From a virus, in IMG/VR virus record IMGVR_UViG_3300047560_000604, positions 62,001 to 126,000 of that record: a stretch of 64,000 nt of DNA. One strand, written 5' to 3'. A program made the translations under genes and the position numbers. The notes under the pieces are model-generated. The model was not told where the DNA came from and did not search any database. It worked only from the letters and a program-made list of their open reading frames with translations. Positions 32,735-41,099 of this stretch are shown piece by piece. The first letter of the stretch is position 1. Each line of letters opens with the position of its first letter.

Positions 32735-33654
32735 GAAATAATTTATGGGTTGAAAAATATCGCCCGAACTCAACATCTGATTATGTATTTGTTGACGACA
32801 GACAAAAGCAACAGGTAGAAGGCTGGATTCAGTCTGGAACTATCCCTCACTTGTTGTTATCAGGTGATGCAGGCACAGGTAAGACTACTTTAGCTAAAGT
32901 TCTCATCCATGAACTTGGTATTGAAGAATACGATGTTATGGAAATCAACGCAAGTCGTGAGGGGCGCATTGAAGATGTGCGTGAGAAAATTAATGGCTTT
33001 GTATCAACGATGCCATTCGGTAAGTTCAAAGTCTTATTGTTAGACGAAGCCGACTATCTATCACGTGATGCACAGGCTGCGTTGCGTAATGATATGGAAG
33101 CATACGCTGATACAGTTCGTTATATTCTAACATGTAACTATATTCACAAGATTATTCCAGCGTTGAAGTCTCGTTGTCACGAATTTCACATTGCTAAGCC
33201 AGACGTGAATGATTTCTTGATTCGAGTAGCCACTGTATTATCAACAGAAGGGATCGAAGCAGACCCAGATACATTAGATAGCTATGTTCGTGCTACGTAT
33301 CCTGACTTGCGTAAGTGTTTGAATCAAGTTCAAGTAAATAGTAGTACAGGTAAATTGTTACCACCTGTCAGTCAGGGCAACGGTGAAGAAGAATTATTAA
33401 TCGAAGCCGCAACTTTGTTCAAACAAGGTAAGATTACTGAAGGTCGTCAGCAGTTACTACAATTCTTGGGACTATATCCAACACGCATTGAAGAAGTGTA
33501 TCGTTGGATGTATAACAACTTAGATTTGTGGGGCAAAGACAATGAACGCAAGGATGCAGCAATCATTATTATTCGTAATGGTCTAGCAAACTTGAGTCTT
33601 GTTGGAATCCCAGAGATTTGCCTAGCGGCAACTATCATTGAATTAACAGGATAA
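32731..33654 (+). CDS. gp44: Sliding-clamp loader ATPase subunit gp44
   Basis: This 307-residue AAA+ protein has Walker A GDAGTGKTT (about residues 45-53), Walker B LLLDEAD (about 99-105), and the sensor-1/arginine-finger region ILTCNYIHKIIPALKSRC typical of clamp loaders. gp44 opens the gp45 ring and loads it at primer ends together with gp62. T4 gp44 is 319 residues, so the length fits. A gp62 homologue is not evident; the 84-residue gene downstream is much shorter than T4 gp62. Confidence 0.93.
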   Translation: MRNNLWVEKYRPNSTSDYVFVDDRQKQQVEGWIQSGTIPHLLLSGDAGTGKTTLAKVLIHELGIEEYDVMEINASREGRIEDVREKINGFVSTMPFGKFKVLLLDEADYLSRDAQAALRNDMEAYADTVRYILTCNYIHKIIPALKSRCHEFHIAKPDVNDFLIRVATVLSTEGIEADPDTLDSYVRATYPDLRKCLNQVQVNSSTGKLLPPVSQGNGEEELLIEAATLFKQGKITEGRQQLLQFLGLYPTRIEEVYRWMYNNLDLWGKDNERKDAAIIIIRNGLANLSLVGIPEICLAATIIELTG

Positions 33655-33657
33655 AAT

Positions 33658-33912
33658 ATGAGATACTTACTAATTACGTACTTACGTAAACCAAACGGAC
33701 AAATTGATGAACAAGTGGAACTTTCACGCAATGTAAAGCCTAAAGACCATCAAGTTTGCAACGCCATCTTAGACTTTAAGGATAAAAAGGTTCTTAAGTG
33801 TGTGATTGAAGGTAAAGCAATGGAGACAGACTGGGATCAGTTGTCTGGTTATTACAAACAAGTCTATCCATCAGTGATAGAAAGACTAGAAAAAGAAGCT
33901 AGTGAAGAATGA
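33658..33912 (+). CDS. Small protein after gp44, unknown
   Basis: This 84-residue protein is a beta-rich N-terminus (MRYLLITYLRK), a helix and an acidic C-terminus. It lies 3 nt after gp44, in the position where gp62 occurs in T4, but T4 gp62 is about twice as long and the sequence is not clearly related. Its role in clamp loading is therefore uncertain. Confidence 0.65.
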   Translation: MRYLLITYLRKPNGQIDEQVELSRNVKPKDHQVCNAILDFKDKKVLKCVIEGKAMETDWDQLSGYYKQVYPSVIERLEKEASEE

Positions 33913-33936
33913 AAAAGGGGCGTTAAGCCCCTTTTC
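33912..33936. terminator. Bidirectional intrinsic terminator
   Basis: AAAAAGGGGC-gttaa-GCCCCTTTT has a GC-rich stem with A-run and T-run, at the convergence of the gp44 operon and the minus-strand PhoH gene. Confidence 0.92.
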
Positions 33937-34758
33937 TTATGAGTACAGTTTAAGTACATGCTCAATGATTCTATGTCTTTGAACATCTTTTAGTTCAAAA
34001 TGGCATAGTTGCAACCCTGGAATCACCCCCTTTCTCAATCGATTTTGTAAGTCTAGTAGCCCATTGTCGGCTGTTTTTCTATCGGCTTGTTCAATGTCAC
34101 CAGTAATTACAATCTTACTGTTAACGCCGATTCTAGTCATAATCATTTTGAGTTGACCAGGTGTTGCATTTTGAGCTTCATCTAATATGATCCAGCTGTT
34201 CTTAAAGTTTCGACCTCGACAGAATGCTAGGGGTGCAATTTCCACTATCTGTTCTTCTAGCATGTGGGCGATATCCGCTGCTGTATAATACTCTCTCAAT
34301 ACATCAAGCAAAGGTCTTGTCCATGGTTCCATCTTTTGATTAATATCCCCCGGTAAGAACCCGTGTTGTTCATCTTCTACTCCGATAGCAGGTCTAGACA
34401 AGATGATACGGTCACATTCACCTGACTTTAGAGCCTTAATAGCTGCTAACATAGCCAGATAAGTTTTACCTGTTCCTGCTGGTCCACCGACGACTACGAT
34501 ATCTGTATTCTCGTCAGTAAGTGCTAGGATGTATTTCTCTTGGTTAACCGATTTTGGAATCAAATTGATAGGTTTCTTATCAAGTTTGAATCTTGCTTGG
34601 TCAAAGTTGATTGTTTTTGATTCTTTCACATAGAATGTCTGTGTATCATGTTTTTTACTGTGTGCGTAACGTGTATCTTGTTCCTGTTTGCGTAAAGCGC
34701 CTGTTTTTCTCTTGCTCAAAGCATTCTCCTTTTGTCGAGCCGTGTTCTCATAAAACAC
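33937..34758 (-). CDS. phoH: PhoH-like ATPase
   Basis: This 273-residue protein has the PhoH domain: Walker A GGPAGTGKT (about residues 91-99), LSRPAIGVEDEQHGFLPGD, Walker B WIILDEAQN and KIVITGDIEQAD. PhoH-family proteins are ATPases, sometimes with RNA helicase or ribonuclease modules; their role in phages is unsettled. The first ~80 residues are basic and outside the ATPase. The only start at the beginning of the frame is GTG 34758; a variant late box, TTTAAATA, lies just upstream on this strand (34764-34771). Confidence 0.9.
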   Translation of the reverse strand: MFYENTARQKENALSKRKTGALRKQEQDTRYAHSKKHDTQTFYVKESKTINFDQARFKLDKKPINLIPKSVNQEKYILALTDENTDIVVVGGPAGTGKTYLAMLAAIKALKSGECDRIILSRPAIGVEDEQHGFLPGDINQKMEPWTRPLLDVLREYYTAADIAHMLEEQIVEIAPLAFCRGRNFKNSWIILDEAQNATPGQLKMIMTRIGVNSKIVITGDIEQADRKTADNGLLDLQNRLRKGVIPGLQLCHFELKDVQRHRIIEHVLKLYS

Positions 34759-34818
34759 AAAGATATTTAAATCATGTTAAACCACGCAATGTAGTGTACT
34801 TTAAACGCAAAAAAATAT

Positions 34819-34826
34819 GATAAATA
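34819..34826 (+). promoter_or_regulatory. T4-type late promoter box (GATAAATA), first of a pair
   Basis: The first of two late boxes upstream of 34890, 56 nt before the second. Confidence 0.6.
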
Positions 34827-34874
34827 TTAAGCTAACCCCAAAGTTCCTTAATTGCTTCTTATCGTTGCAACAAT

Positions 34875-34882
34875 GATAAATA
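34875..34882 (+). promoter_or_regulatory. T4-type late promoter box (GATAAATA), start codon near +1
   Basis: The box ends 7 nt before ATG 34890. With T4 spacing, transcription starts at about 34888, so the messenger has almost no leader. No ribosome-binding site is present. Confidence 0.7.
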
Positions 34883-34889
34883 CTAAACT

Positions 34890-35522
34890 ATGAGCAATCC
34901 TTCAGACGAATTTTTCAATGACATTGACTACCCTAGTATCATTGATACTATTAAGGGAATTTACACCAGCGACGGAACAATGAACACGTTGCTAGATTTT
35001 GAACGTGTATTAGACGAATCAGATTTGTATGCCTACCGCAACTGGGAACTAGGTGAACTTGTCGCAGGCCCTGACGTTAGACGCTACGATGTATCTTGTA
35101 CATTCATGTATCCGTTGAAACTTATGCCCGATCCAAGCGGAGCAAAGAGACTACTGAGTGTTGGTTGCGACATTAAATTCAAAAAGACAAAGATTAAAGT
35201 TCCCGTAGAGATTAAAGATCCAGGCGACTATAAACCCGGAACACATTACCCAAAGATGGTAGAGCGTGAAGTTTGGTTAGTTCGTATCGAAATGCCAAAA
35301 GAATTGATGAATGATATTCGTGAGGGATCAATCGACTTAGCTGGTCAGACAATTGACTTATCTGACTTAGATACAGCTTACGATGATGATTTAGATAAAG
35401 AAAGTAACGAGACTGAGGACAACCAAGAAGGCGGAATGCCAGGTCCTGATATGGGAATGGGCAGCGGAATGCCACCAGCACCAGGCGGCGGAATGCCACC
35501 AGCACCCGGAGGGATGATGTAA
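34890..35522 (+). CDS. Conserved T4-like virion-region protein with Pro/Gly/Met tail
   Basis: This 210-residue protein has a conserved central segment (LYAYRNWELGELVAGPDVRR and YDVSCTFMYPLKLMPDP) that I recall from marine T4-like phages, where the function is unknown. The last ~35 residues are a repeat of Gly, Met and Pro (GGMPGPDMGMGSGMPPAPGG type), similar to the tail of the first gene in the window. It overlaps the next gene by one base (TAATG) and is driven by two late boxes. Confidence 0.68.
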   Translation: MSNPSDEFFNDIDYPSIIDTIKGIYTSDGTMNTLLDFERVLDESDLYAYRNWELGELVAGPDVRRYDVSCTFMYPLKLMPDPSGAKRLLSVGCDIKFKKTKIKVPVEIKDPGDYKPGTHYPKMVEREVWLVRIEMPKELMNDIREGSIDLAGQTIDLSDLDTAYDDDLDKESNETEDNQEGGMPGPDMGMGSGMPPAPGGGMPPAPGGMM

Positions 35523-36061
35523 TGACTAGACTATTACTTGAAGGGTTTGATTACCATGATCTAGTAGGTCAATTGGTGCCCGAGATTACAGTTGACGAGT
35601 ATGCTGCTAAAATGGGCTCGGATGATGAAATTGTCACACTTGCGTTTACTGTAAAAGGTAGACAAGTAGGTGAAGACTTAGTTGACTGGTTAGAGCGCGG
35701 GTATGATTATGTACTTGATGCTCAAGTGTCAGAAGGTGAAATCAGTCCGGGTAAGTTCCTAGTGTTTGTTGAGTTGAATCGCAGAACTAGTGTACCTGAA
35801 AGAATCTGTGAAATGATTGAAGATTTAAAAACATTGACAGACATGCCCCTAAAGGATTGGACTGTAACTGTTAATGATGAAGACTATGATGCTGACGTAG
35901 ACCAACTAAAGTCAGTAATCATTTTAAGTCCACAGAAGTATAGAGAAGAAAAAGAAACAGACTTAAACGAAATGCGTGAGTTGTCTGGCGTCGGTGCAAA
36001 GAAAATGTATGGTGCACCAGACGCAGCATTGAAAGAGTTTTTAGCAAAGGCAGGATTATAA
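35522..36061 (+). CDS. Conserved T4-like virion-region protein, unknown
   Basis: This 179-residue protein starts MTRLLLEGFDY, which contains an L-L-E pattern like a cleavable leader. It has a central KFLVFVELNRRTSVPERI segment and a C-terminal Ala/Lys-rich helix ending FLAKAGL. I recall similar proteins in marine T4-like phages but no function. It lies between the Pro/Gly/Met protein and the holin candidate in one late operon. Confidence 0.65.
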   Translation: MTRLLLEGFDYHDLVGQLVPEITVDEYAAKMGSDDEIVTLAFTVKGRQVGEDLVDWLERGYDYVLDAQVSEGEISPGKFLVFVELNRRTSVPERICEMIEDLKTLTDMPLKDWTVTVNDEDYDADVDQLKSVIILSPQKYREEKETDLNEMRELSGVGAKKMYGAPDAALKEFLAKAGL

Positions 36062-36062
36062 T

Positions 36063-36680
36063 ATGGCAACAACATTAATGGCAAGAAAAGCAGGTCAAGA
36101 GAATCCAATCGCAACTGATGATGACCATCATGAAGCGTTGGCAGCCGATCCAGCAGTAACAGCCTTCCCGACAGGGAGTTCATTCGGAGCATCAAATGGT
36201 TTCAACACAGCAACAGCCGGCTCTTTCGGCACAACAACGCCAGCAACAGGAGGGGGTTTCGGATCTACTCCACCTGCAGGAGGTTTTGGCGGTGGAAGCT
36301 CAGGCTTTGGCGCTCAGACAACAGGAGCAACAACAATGTCTCAACAACCAAACCAAGCAGACTTACTAAAAAGTGGCGGTGGCGCAATGTCAGAGGGCGG
36401 TGAATCTACTGTAGCATTGGACAAAGACGCAACTGATTGGATCAACAAGAAATGGCGCCCAGTTATGGGTTGGGTGTACATGATGACATGTACATGTGAT
36501 TTTGTATTGTTCCCAGTATTATGGTCATTGTTACAAGCAATGACACACGGTAACGTTACAAGTCAATGGCAACCATTAACACTTCAAGGTGCTGGTCTAT
36601 ACCACATTGCAATGGGTGCTGTTCTTGGTATCGCTGCTTATGGCAGAACAAAAGAAAAAATCGAAGGCGCGGCAAAATAA
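36063..36680 (+). CDS. Holin candidate with FG-repeat N-terminus
   Basis: This is a 205-residue protein. The C-terminal ~75 residues start with WINKKWRPVMGWVYM and carry two strong hydrophobic helices (about 134-158 and 177-193), like the 3TM holins found in phages. The first ~110 residues are unusual: low complexity, with FG-type repeats (GFG, SFG, GGFGSTPP) separated by Thr, Gly and Ser, similar in composition to nucleoporin FG domains. A holin would make the membrane permeable for lysin release. A structural or membrane-anchoring role is an alternative. Confidence 0.55.
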   Translation: MATTLMARKAGQENPIATDDDHHEALAADPAVTAFPTGSSFGASNGFNTATAGSFGTTTPATGGGFGSTPPAGGFGGGSSGFGAQTTGATTMSQQPNQADLLKSGGGAMSEGGESTVALDKDATDWINKKWRPVMGWVYMMTCTCDFVLFPVLWSLLQAMTHGNVTSQWQPLTLQGAGLYHIAMGAVLGIAAYGRTKEKIEGAAK

Positions 36681-36683
36681 ATA

Positions 36684-36712
36684 TTGACTTAGCAGACTAA
36701 CTCTGCTATACT
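36684..36712 (+). promoter_or_regulatory. Early sigma70-type promoter, start codon near +1
   Basis: TTGACT (36684-36689) and TATACT (36707-36712) with a 17-bp spacer. Transcription should start about 7 nt later, at or next to ATG 36720; no ribosome-binding site is visible. It starts the dnaJ-clpA operon. Confidence 0.85.
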
Positions 36713-36719
36713 CAATATT

Positions 36720-37514
36720 ATGACTGACCACTATTCAACATTGGGGGTAGCCAAAAACGCTACCCCCGACGACATTAAGAAAGCCTATCGCAGGCTCGCA
36801 GCAATTCATCACCCAGATAAAGGTGGTGATACTGCTGAATTTCAAAAGGTACAAGCTGCCTACGAAACACTAAGCGACCCCCAAAAGAAACAAGAATACG
36901 ATAACCCAAATCCATTCAGTGGACAAGGTGGGATGCCCGGAGGGTTCCACTTCAACATGAATGGGTTCGACATGAACGACATTTTTGGGCAAATGTTTGG
37001 AGGACGCCCAGGTGGGTTTAGACCACAACCACCTAGCTATCGCACGACTGTTTGGGTAACGTTAGAACAAGCATTTAACGGAGATGAACAGGTATTGCAG
37101 TTTAATGACCATACTGGACCTAAGGTAGTTAAGATCCAAATCCCCCGGGGGGTTGAGAACGGTCAAACAATGCGCTATGACAACTTGATTCCGAATAGCA
37201 TCTTATTAGTAGAGTTTAGAATTCATCCACATGCAAAGTTTGAACGTGAGGGTCCTCATCTATACTCAGTACACGAGATAGACATTTTCGATTTGATTGT
37301 GGGTTCGAAGTTTGAGTTCACTACAATTTCGGGTAAAACGTTAGAAGTAACAGTACCGCCTAGAACACAACCTGGAAGCAAATTACGTTTACCGAAAAAC
37401 GGATTGCCAGTAAATGGTGATTTTGGTGACCAATATATCTTGCTAAAACCCTTCATTCCAGATATAATTGATTCTCGTATAACTGATAGCATTTTGCAAT
37501 CCAAATCAAAGTAA
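36720..37514 (+). CDS. DnaJ/CbpA-like J-domain co-chaperone
   Basis: This 264-residue protein has a J domain at residues 1-65 with the HPD triad (about 31-33), then a Gly/Phe/Met-rich linker (about 66-105) and a CbpA-type C-terminal substrate-binding region with RTTVWVTLEQAFNG and RIHPHAKFEREG. The Cys-rich zinc domain of DnaJ is absent, so it is CbpA-like. Through HPD it can recruit host DnaK. T4 itself has no J protein in this position. It shares an early promoter with the ClpA-like gene. Confidence 0.9.
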   Translation: MTDHYSTLGVAKNATPDDIKKAYRRLAAIHHPDKGGDTAEFQKVQAAYETLSDPQKKQEYDNPNPFSGQGGMPGGFHFNMNGFDMNDIFGQMFGGRPGGFRPQPPSYRTTVWVTLEQAFNGDEQVLQFNDHTGPKVVKIQIPRGVENGQTMRYDNLIPNSILLVEFRIHPHAKFEREGPHLYSVHEIDIFDLIVGSKFEFTTISGKTLEVTVPPRTQPGSKLRLPKNGLPVNGDFGDQYILLKPFIPDIIDSRITDSILQSKSK

Positions 37515-37538
37515 ACACCATTTTTAACAAGGAAATAC

Positions 37539-39815
37539 ATGAACACTCCTGAAATTGAAGCTATTATCGAACAAGCGGTAAATTTGGCTAAAGAACGCAG
37601 CCACGAATACTGCACGATAGAGCATTTGTTGCTATCACTAATGACACATGCACCGTTTAAGAAGTGTGTTGATACGTTTGGGGCAGACTCAGACACCTTG
37701 GTGAAAGAGCTTTCATTGTATGTGGACAACCTACATTCTATTGAAGCAAAAGACTTGCAAGGTCAAGAGATTCAACCTAAGAAGACGACAGGTCTTGAGC
37801 GTGTGATTAACCGATCAATTACGCAAGTATTGTTTACTGGTCGTAAGCAAGTAACTACTATTGACTTGTACCTGTCAATTGCCGCAGAAGGTAATAGTCA
37901 TGCACATTATTTCTTGTTGAAGTACGGTATCAGTAAAAATGAGTTCATCCCATTCTGGCAGAAACACTATAAAACTGATGAAACACACAGTAAGTTGTCA
38001 GAATCACAAGCAGACGACATTCTGGAAGAATACACAACTAACTTGTCAGAGTTGGCACGTACTTCTAAACTAGAACCAATGATCGGGCGTCACACAGAAG
38101 TTGACGAAATCGTTAACGTGTTGGCTAAACGATTCAAGAGTAACGTATTGATGGTGGGTGATCCTGGTGTAGGTAAGACTGCTATTGCTGAAGGTCTTGC
38201 ACAAAAGATCACCGCAGGTGAATGCCCAGAGTTCTTGAAAGACCACGATGTATACTCAGTTGAAGTGGGCGCATTGCTTGCCGGCTCTAAGTATCGTGGT
38301 GACTTTGAAGAAAAGATTAAAGCAGTTATCGAAGCACTTTCTACCAAGAAGAAAGCAATCTTATTCATTGACGAAGCACACACAATGAAGGGTTCAGGTA
38401 ATGCAAACAACGGTGGTGTTGACTTTGCTAACATGCTTAAGCCAGCTATCACAAAAGGTTACTTGAAAGTTATCGCAAGTACAACTTGGGAAGAGTACTA
38501 CGAATCGTTTGAGAAGGATCGTGCATTGATGCGCCGATTCTACAAAGTATCAATTGATGAACCTAGCAATGAGAATACGATTAAGATTCTTACCGGTCTA
38601 AGTACACGTTTGAATGACTTCCATGACGTTAAAATCACAGATGAAGCAATCAAAGCGGCAGTTGAATCTGCTACTCGTTATATTCATGACCGTAAGAATC
38701 CAGACAAGAGTATTGACTTGCTAGATGCGGCTTGTGCTAAACAACGTGTCGCTGGTAACAAAGGTGTTGATATCACTAAGGAACTTATCTACGAACAAGT
38801 TGAGCGTATCGCAGGTGTCCCTGCTGATAAACTTGACAATGACAGTTACGAACGTATCGAAAACCTTGAATCTAACGTTAAAGACAAGTTGTATGGTCAA
38901 GAAGAAACAGTCAACAAAGTGCTTGAACGTATCTATGTTAGTTTTGCAGGTATCAGTACGATGACTAAGCCATTAGCAAGTTTCTTGTTCTTGGGCCCAA
39001 CTGGTACAGGTAAAACTGAACTAGCACGTTTGTTGAGTGAGAATCTTGACATGCCATTACTCAAATATGACATGTCAGAATACAGTGAAAAGTTCAACGT
39101 AAGTTCATTGCTAGGTGCACCTCCCGGATATGTAGGTTACGGTGAAGGTAACTTAGGTGGTGGTAAACTCATCAACGACTTGAGTAAGAACCCACACAGT
39201 ATCTTGTTGTTTGACGAAGTTGAAAAGGCTCACCCAGATATCTTTAACGTGTTCTTGCAATTGCTTGACGACGGTAAAGTTACTGGAACTAACGGTAAAT
39301 CAGTTAATGCTAAGAACTGTATCATTATTATGACTAGTAACTTGGGTTCTGCTGATAGCGAAAAAGCAGTGATTGGTTTTGGTAGCAACGAACGCACAGG
39401 TGAAGATGACAAAGCGTTGAAAGAGTTCTTTAAACCTGAATTCCGTAATCGTATTGACTTGGTCTGTAAGTTTGGTAAACTAGACACATTGGCTATCAAG
39501 AAGATTGTGGTTAAGTTCACTGACGACTTGAAGAAGTCTTTGAAAGATGCTCACGAAATCACATTGAATCTGTCTGAACCAGTTGTTGAGTTCTTAGCAG
39601 ACAAAGGATATGATCCTAAGATGGGAGCACGTCCTCTGGCACGTAAGATTGATGAACTAGTCCGAGTACCGTTGAGTAAGAAGATTTTGTTCGAACGTAT
39701 AAAAAACTCTACAATCAATACACGTATTGAGAATGATGAAATCGTGTTTGACGTAGTACCAAAATTAGTAACGAAAGTTGGAGAAGATGGCATCATTGAA
39801 GTCGCATCCGAATAA
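37539..39815 (+). CDS. clpA: ClpA-like AAA+ unfoldase, with ClpP-docking loop
   Basis: This 758-residue protein has the ClpA plan: an N-terminal Clp-N repeat domain (about 1-145), AAA-1 with Walker A GDPGVGKT (about 207-214) and Walker B LFIDEA, and AAA-2 with GPTGTGKTE (about 485-493), LFDEVEKAHPD and arginine fingers. The loop before FKPEFRNRID carries VIGFGS (about 610-615), aligned with IGL of E. coli ClpA and matching the IGF of ClpX, the tripeptide that docks ClpP. No ClpP gene is seen here, so it could use the host ClpP. There is no ClpB middle domain. Length is the same as E. coli ClpA. Confidence 0.92.
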   Translation: MNTPEIEAIIEQAVNLAKERSHEYCTIEHLLLSLMTHAPFKKCVDTFGADSDTLVKELSLYVDNLHSIEAKDLQGQEIQPKKTTGLERVINRSITQVLFTGRKQVTTIDLYLSIAAEGNSHAHYFLLKYGISKNEFIPFWQKHYKTDETHSKLSESQADDILEEYTTNLSELARTSKLEPMIGRHTEVDEIVNVLAKRFKSNVLMVGDPGVGKTAIAEGLAQKITAGECPEFLKDHDVYSVEVGALLAGSKYRGDFEEKIKAVIEALSTKKKAILFIDEAHTMKGSGNANNGGVDFANMLKPAITKGYLKVIASTTWEEYYESFEKDRALMRRFYKVSIDEPSNENTIKILTGLSTRLNDFHDVKITDEAIKAAVESATRYIHDRKNPDKSIDLLDAACAKQRVAGNKGVDITKELIYEQVERIAGVPADKLDNDSYERIENLESNVKDKLYGQEETVNKVLERIYVSFAGISTMTKPLASFLFLGPTGTGKTELARLLSENLDMPLLKYDMSEYSEKFNVSSLLGAPPGYVGYGEGNLGGGKLINDLSKNPHSILLFDEVEKAHPDIFNVFLQLLDDGKVTGTNGKSVNAKNCIIIMTSNLGSADSEKAVIGFGSNERTGEDDKALKEFFKPEFRNRIDLVCKFGKLDTLAIKKIVVKFTDDLKKSLKDAHEITLNLSEPVVEFLADKGYDPKMGARPLARKIDELVRVPLSKKILFERIKNSTINTRIENDEIVFDVVPKLVTKVGEDGIIEVASE

Positions 39816-40524
39816 AAATGTCACTGGGGTTGACTACGTAGACGAGCGTAGCACCCTCTACTATGGTAAGTATAACTATCGAGCCAGACTGACTCTTGAG
39901 GGATTGAATCGCACATACTCAGTGAAGACATTCCCTGAGTTCAAGAAGTTGATTGCAAAACAGTCAATGTATTCAGGAAATCGTGGTAAACGAATCAAAG
40001 AAGAAATTGACAAGATTGACTTACCTAGTATTGAGCGTTATCTAGTATACAAACAAGCTAACGCTAAGAATAATGTTAGTTTTCGAGTCGAAGATGGAAC
40101 TGCTGCGGTATTCAGTAACGACTTGAATCTGCTTAAGGAACTTGAAAATATTGCACCGGGAATTGGTAAAGTAGATTATACTGAGATTGACCAGTCAATC
40201 CCTCAGGGTACGAAATACTATGTCAAAAAACCACCGCATAACTATCGTGTTTACCTCAAAAGCAAACGAATTGACGAAAACACAAAAGATGGGTTGCGTA
40301 GGTTCATTGACAGATACAAAGATACAGGCACAGTTGTTGTCCCTAGCAACTCATTCAGTATTTGGTTAAACCCCGGTCAAAAGTCAACTTGGTACTGGAA
40401 TGCTTTGTATATGTCTAGTCATTATTACATTGATTTTGACGAAGAAAGCACAGATACATTGTTTTCTATTATGTTTGGGGACTTGATTCATCGCAGATAT
40501 AAACTTGAGAAACGTCCAGAATGA
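39787..40524 (+). CDS. Conserved phage protein, unknown
   Basis: This 245-residue basic protein starts within the end of the ClpA gene (overlap 29 nt). ATG 39787 is preferred over an upstream TTG because GGAG lies just upstream. It has a phage-like segment, YYGKYNYRARLTLEGLNRT, and a C-terminal WYWNALYMSSHYY region with many aromatics. I recall related proteins in marine T4-likes with no function. It probably is co-expressed with ClpA, so a link to proteolysis is possible but unproven. Confidence 0.65.
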   Translation: MASLKSHPNKNVTGVDYVDERSTLYYGKYNYRARLTLEGLNRTYSVKTFPEFKKLIAKQSMYSGNRGKRIKEEIDKIDLPSIERYLVYKQANAKNNVSFRVEDGTAAVFSNDLNLLKELENIAPGIGKVDYTEIDQSIPQGTKYYVKKPPHNYRVYLKSKRIDENTKDGLRRFIDRYKDTGTVVVPSNSFSIWLNPGQKSTWYWNALYMSSHYYIDFDEESTDTLFSIMFGDLIHRRYKLEKRPE

Positions 40525-40530
40525 TAAATA
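40523..40530 (+). promoter_or_regulatory. T4-type late promoter box (GATAAATA) with inverted repeat
   Basis: The late box overlaps the stop of the preceding gene and drives the small gene at 40552. A 7-bp inverted repeat, AATACTC/GAGTATT (40527-40533 with 40542-40548), overlaps the box and contains the ribosome-binding site GGAG in its right arm. Confidence 0.75.
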
Positions 40531-40551
40531 CTCTATTAATGGAGTATTTTC

Positions 40552-40719
40552 ATGGCAAAGATTGTAGAAGAAGTTGTAGTAATCAAACTAAGCAAATTAG
40601 TTAAAGAAAACACCGAACATACTGGTTTAATCGCCAGTAATGAAGTGTGTGAATCATTAGAGCAAGTTGCCCAAGAACTTGCCGGTGATGGTGTAGTTGT
40701 AGAAGTGGTACGAGCATAA
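40552..40719 (+). CDS. Small conserved-looking 55-residue protein
   Basis: This short frame (starts MAKIVEEVVVIKLSKLVKEN) lies in a gap otherwise empty and has its own late promoter and ribosome-binding site (ATGGAG). It is beta-strand then helix with a final VVVEVVRA strand. The stop shares a base with the next ATG (TAATG). I do not recognise a family, but layout and signals support a real gene. Confidence 0.7.
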   Translation: MAKIVEEVVVIKLSKLVKENTEHTGLIASNEVCESLEQVAQELAGDGVVVEVVRA

Positions 40720-41099
40720 TGTCACAATCAACTGTACAAATCCTATTACCACAGACTACAGTTACGTCATTAACTCGTGGCGATAAAAAGCCAGCTGCCG
40801 CTTATTATCTAGCTAATGCGGATTTGCAAACAGTTTCTTGGAGTGTTACTGGTATGACTGGTACTGTCACCATTCAAGCTAGTCTAGCAACAGACCCAGT
40901 ATTAACGAATGACAACGACTGGTTTAATGTATTCACATTCAATGCCAGCGCTGTAGTATCTTTGCCCAATCAACCATTACCTGCAACACAAGCAGGTACC
41001 CATTCTGGATTTCATAACTTGCCAGGTAACTTTATCTGGCTGAGAGCAGTAGTTACTGGTAGCTTGGGTGTAGTTCAATATATCAAGGTTAGCTACTAA
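40719..41099 (+). CDS. Small beta-rich virion-type protein
   Basis: This 126-residue protein is rich in Thr, Val, Ala and Ser without charged patches, like head-decoration or fibre-accessory proteins (LPQTTVTSLTRGDKKPAAAYY start; NFIWLRAVV and IKVSY end). It lies between two coupled genes in a late operon, with the giant packaged-type protein directly downstream. Function unknown. Confidence 0.55.
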   Translation: MSQSTVQILLPQTTVTSLTRGDKKPAAAYYLANADLQTVSWSVTGMTGTVTIQASLATDPVLTNDNDWFNVFTFNASAVVSLPNQPLPATQAGTHSGFHNLPGNFIWLRAVVTGSLGVVQYIKVSY

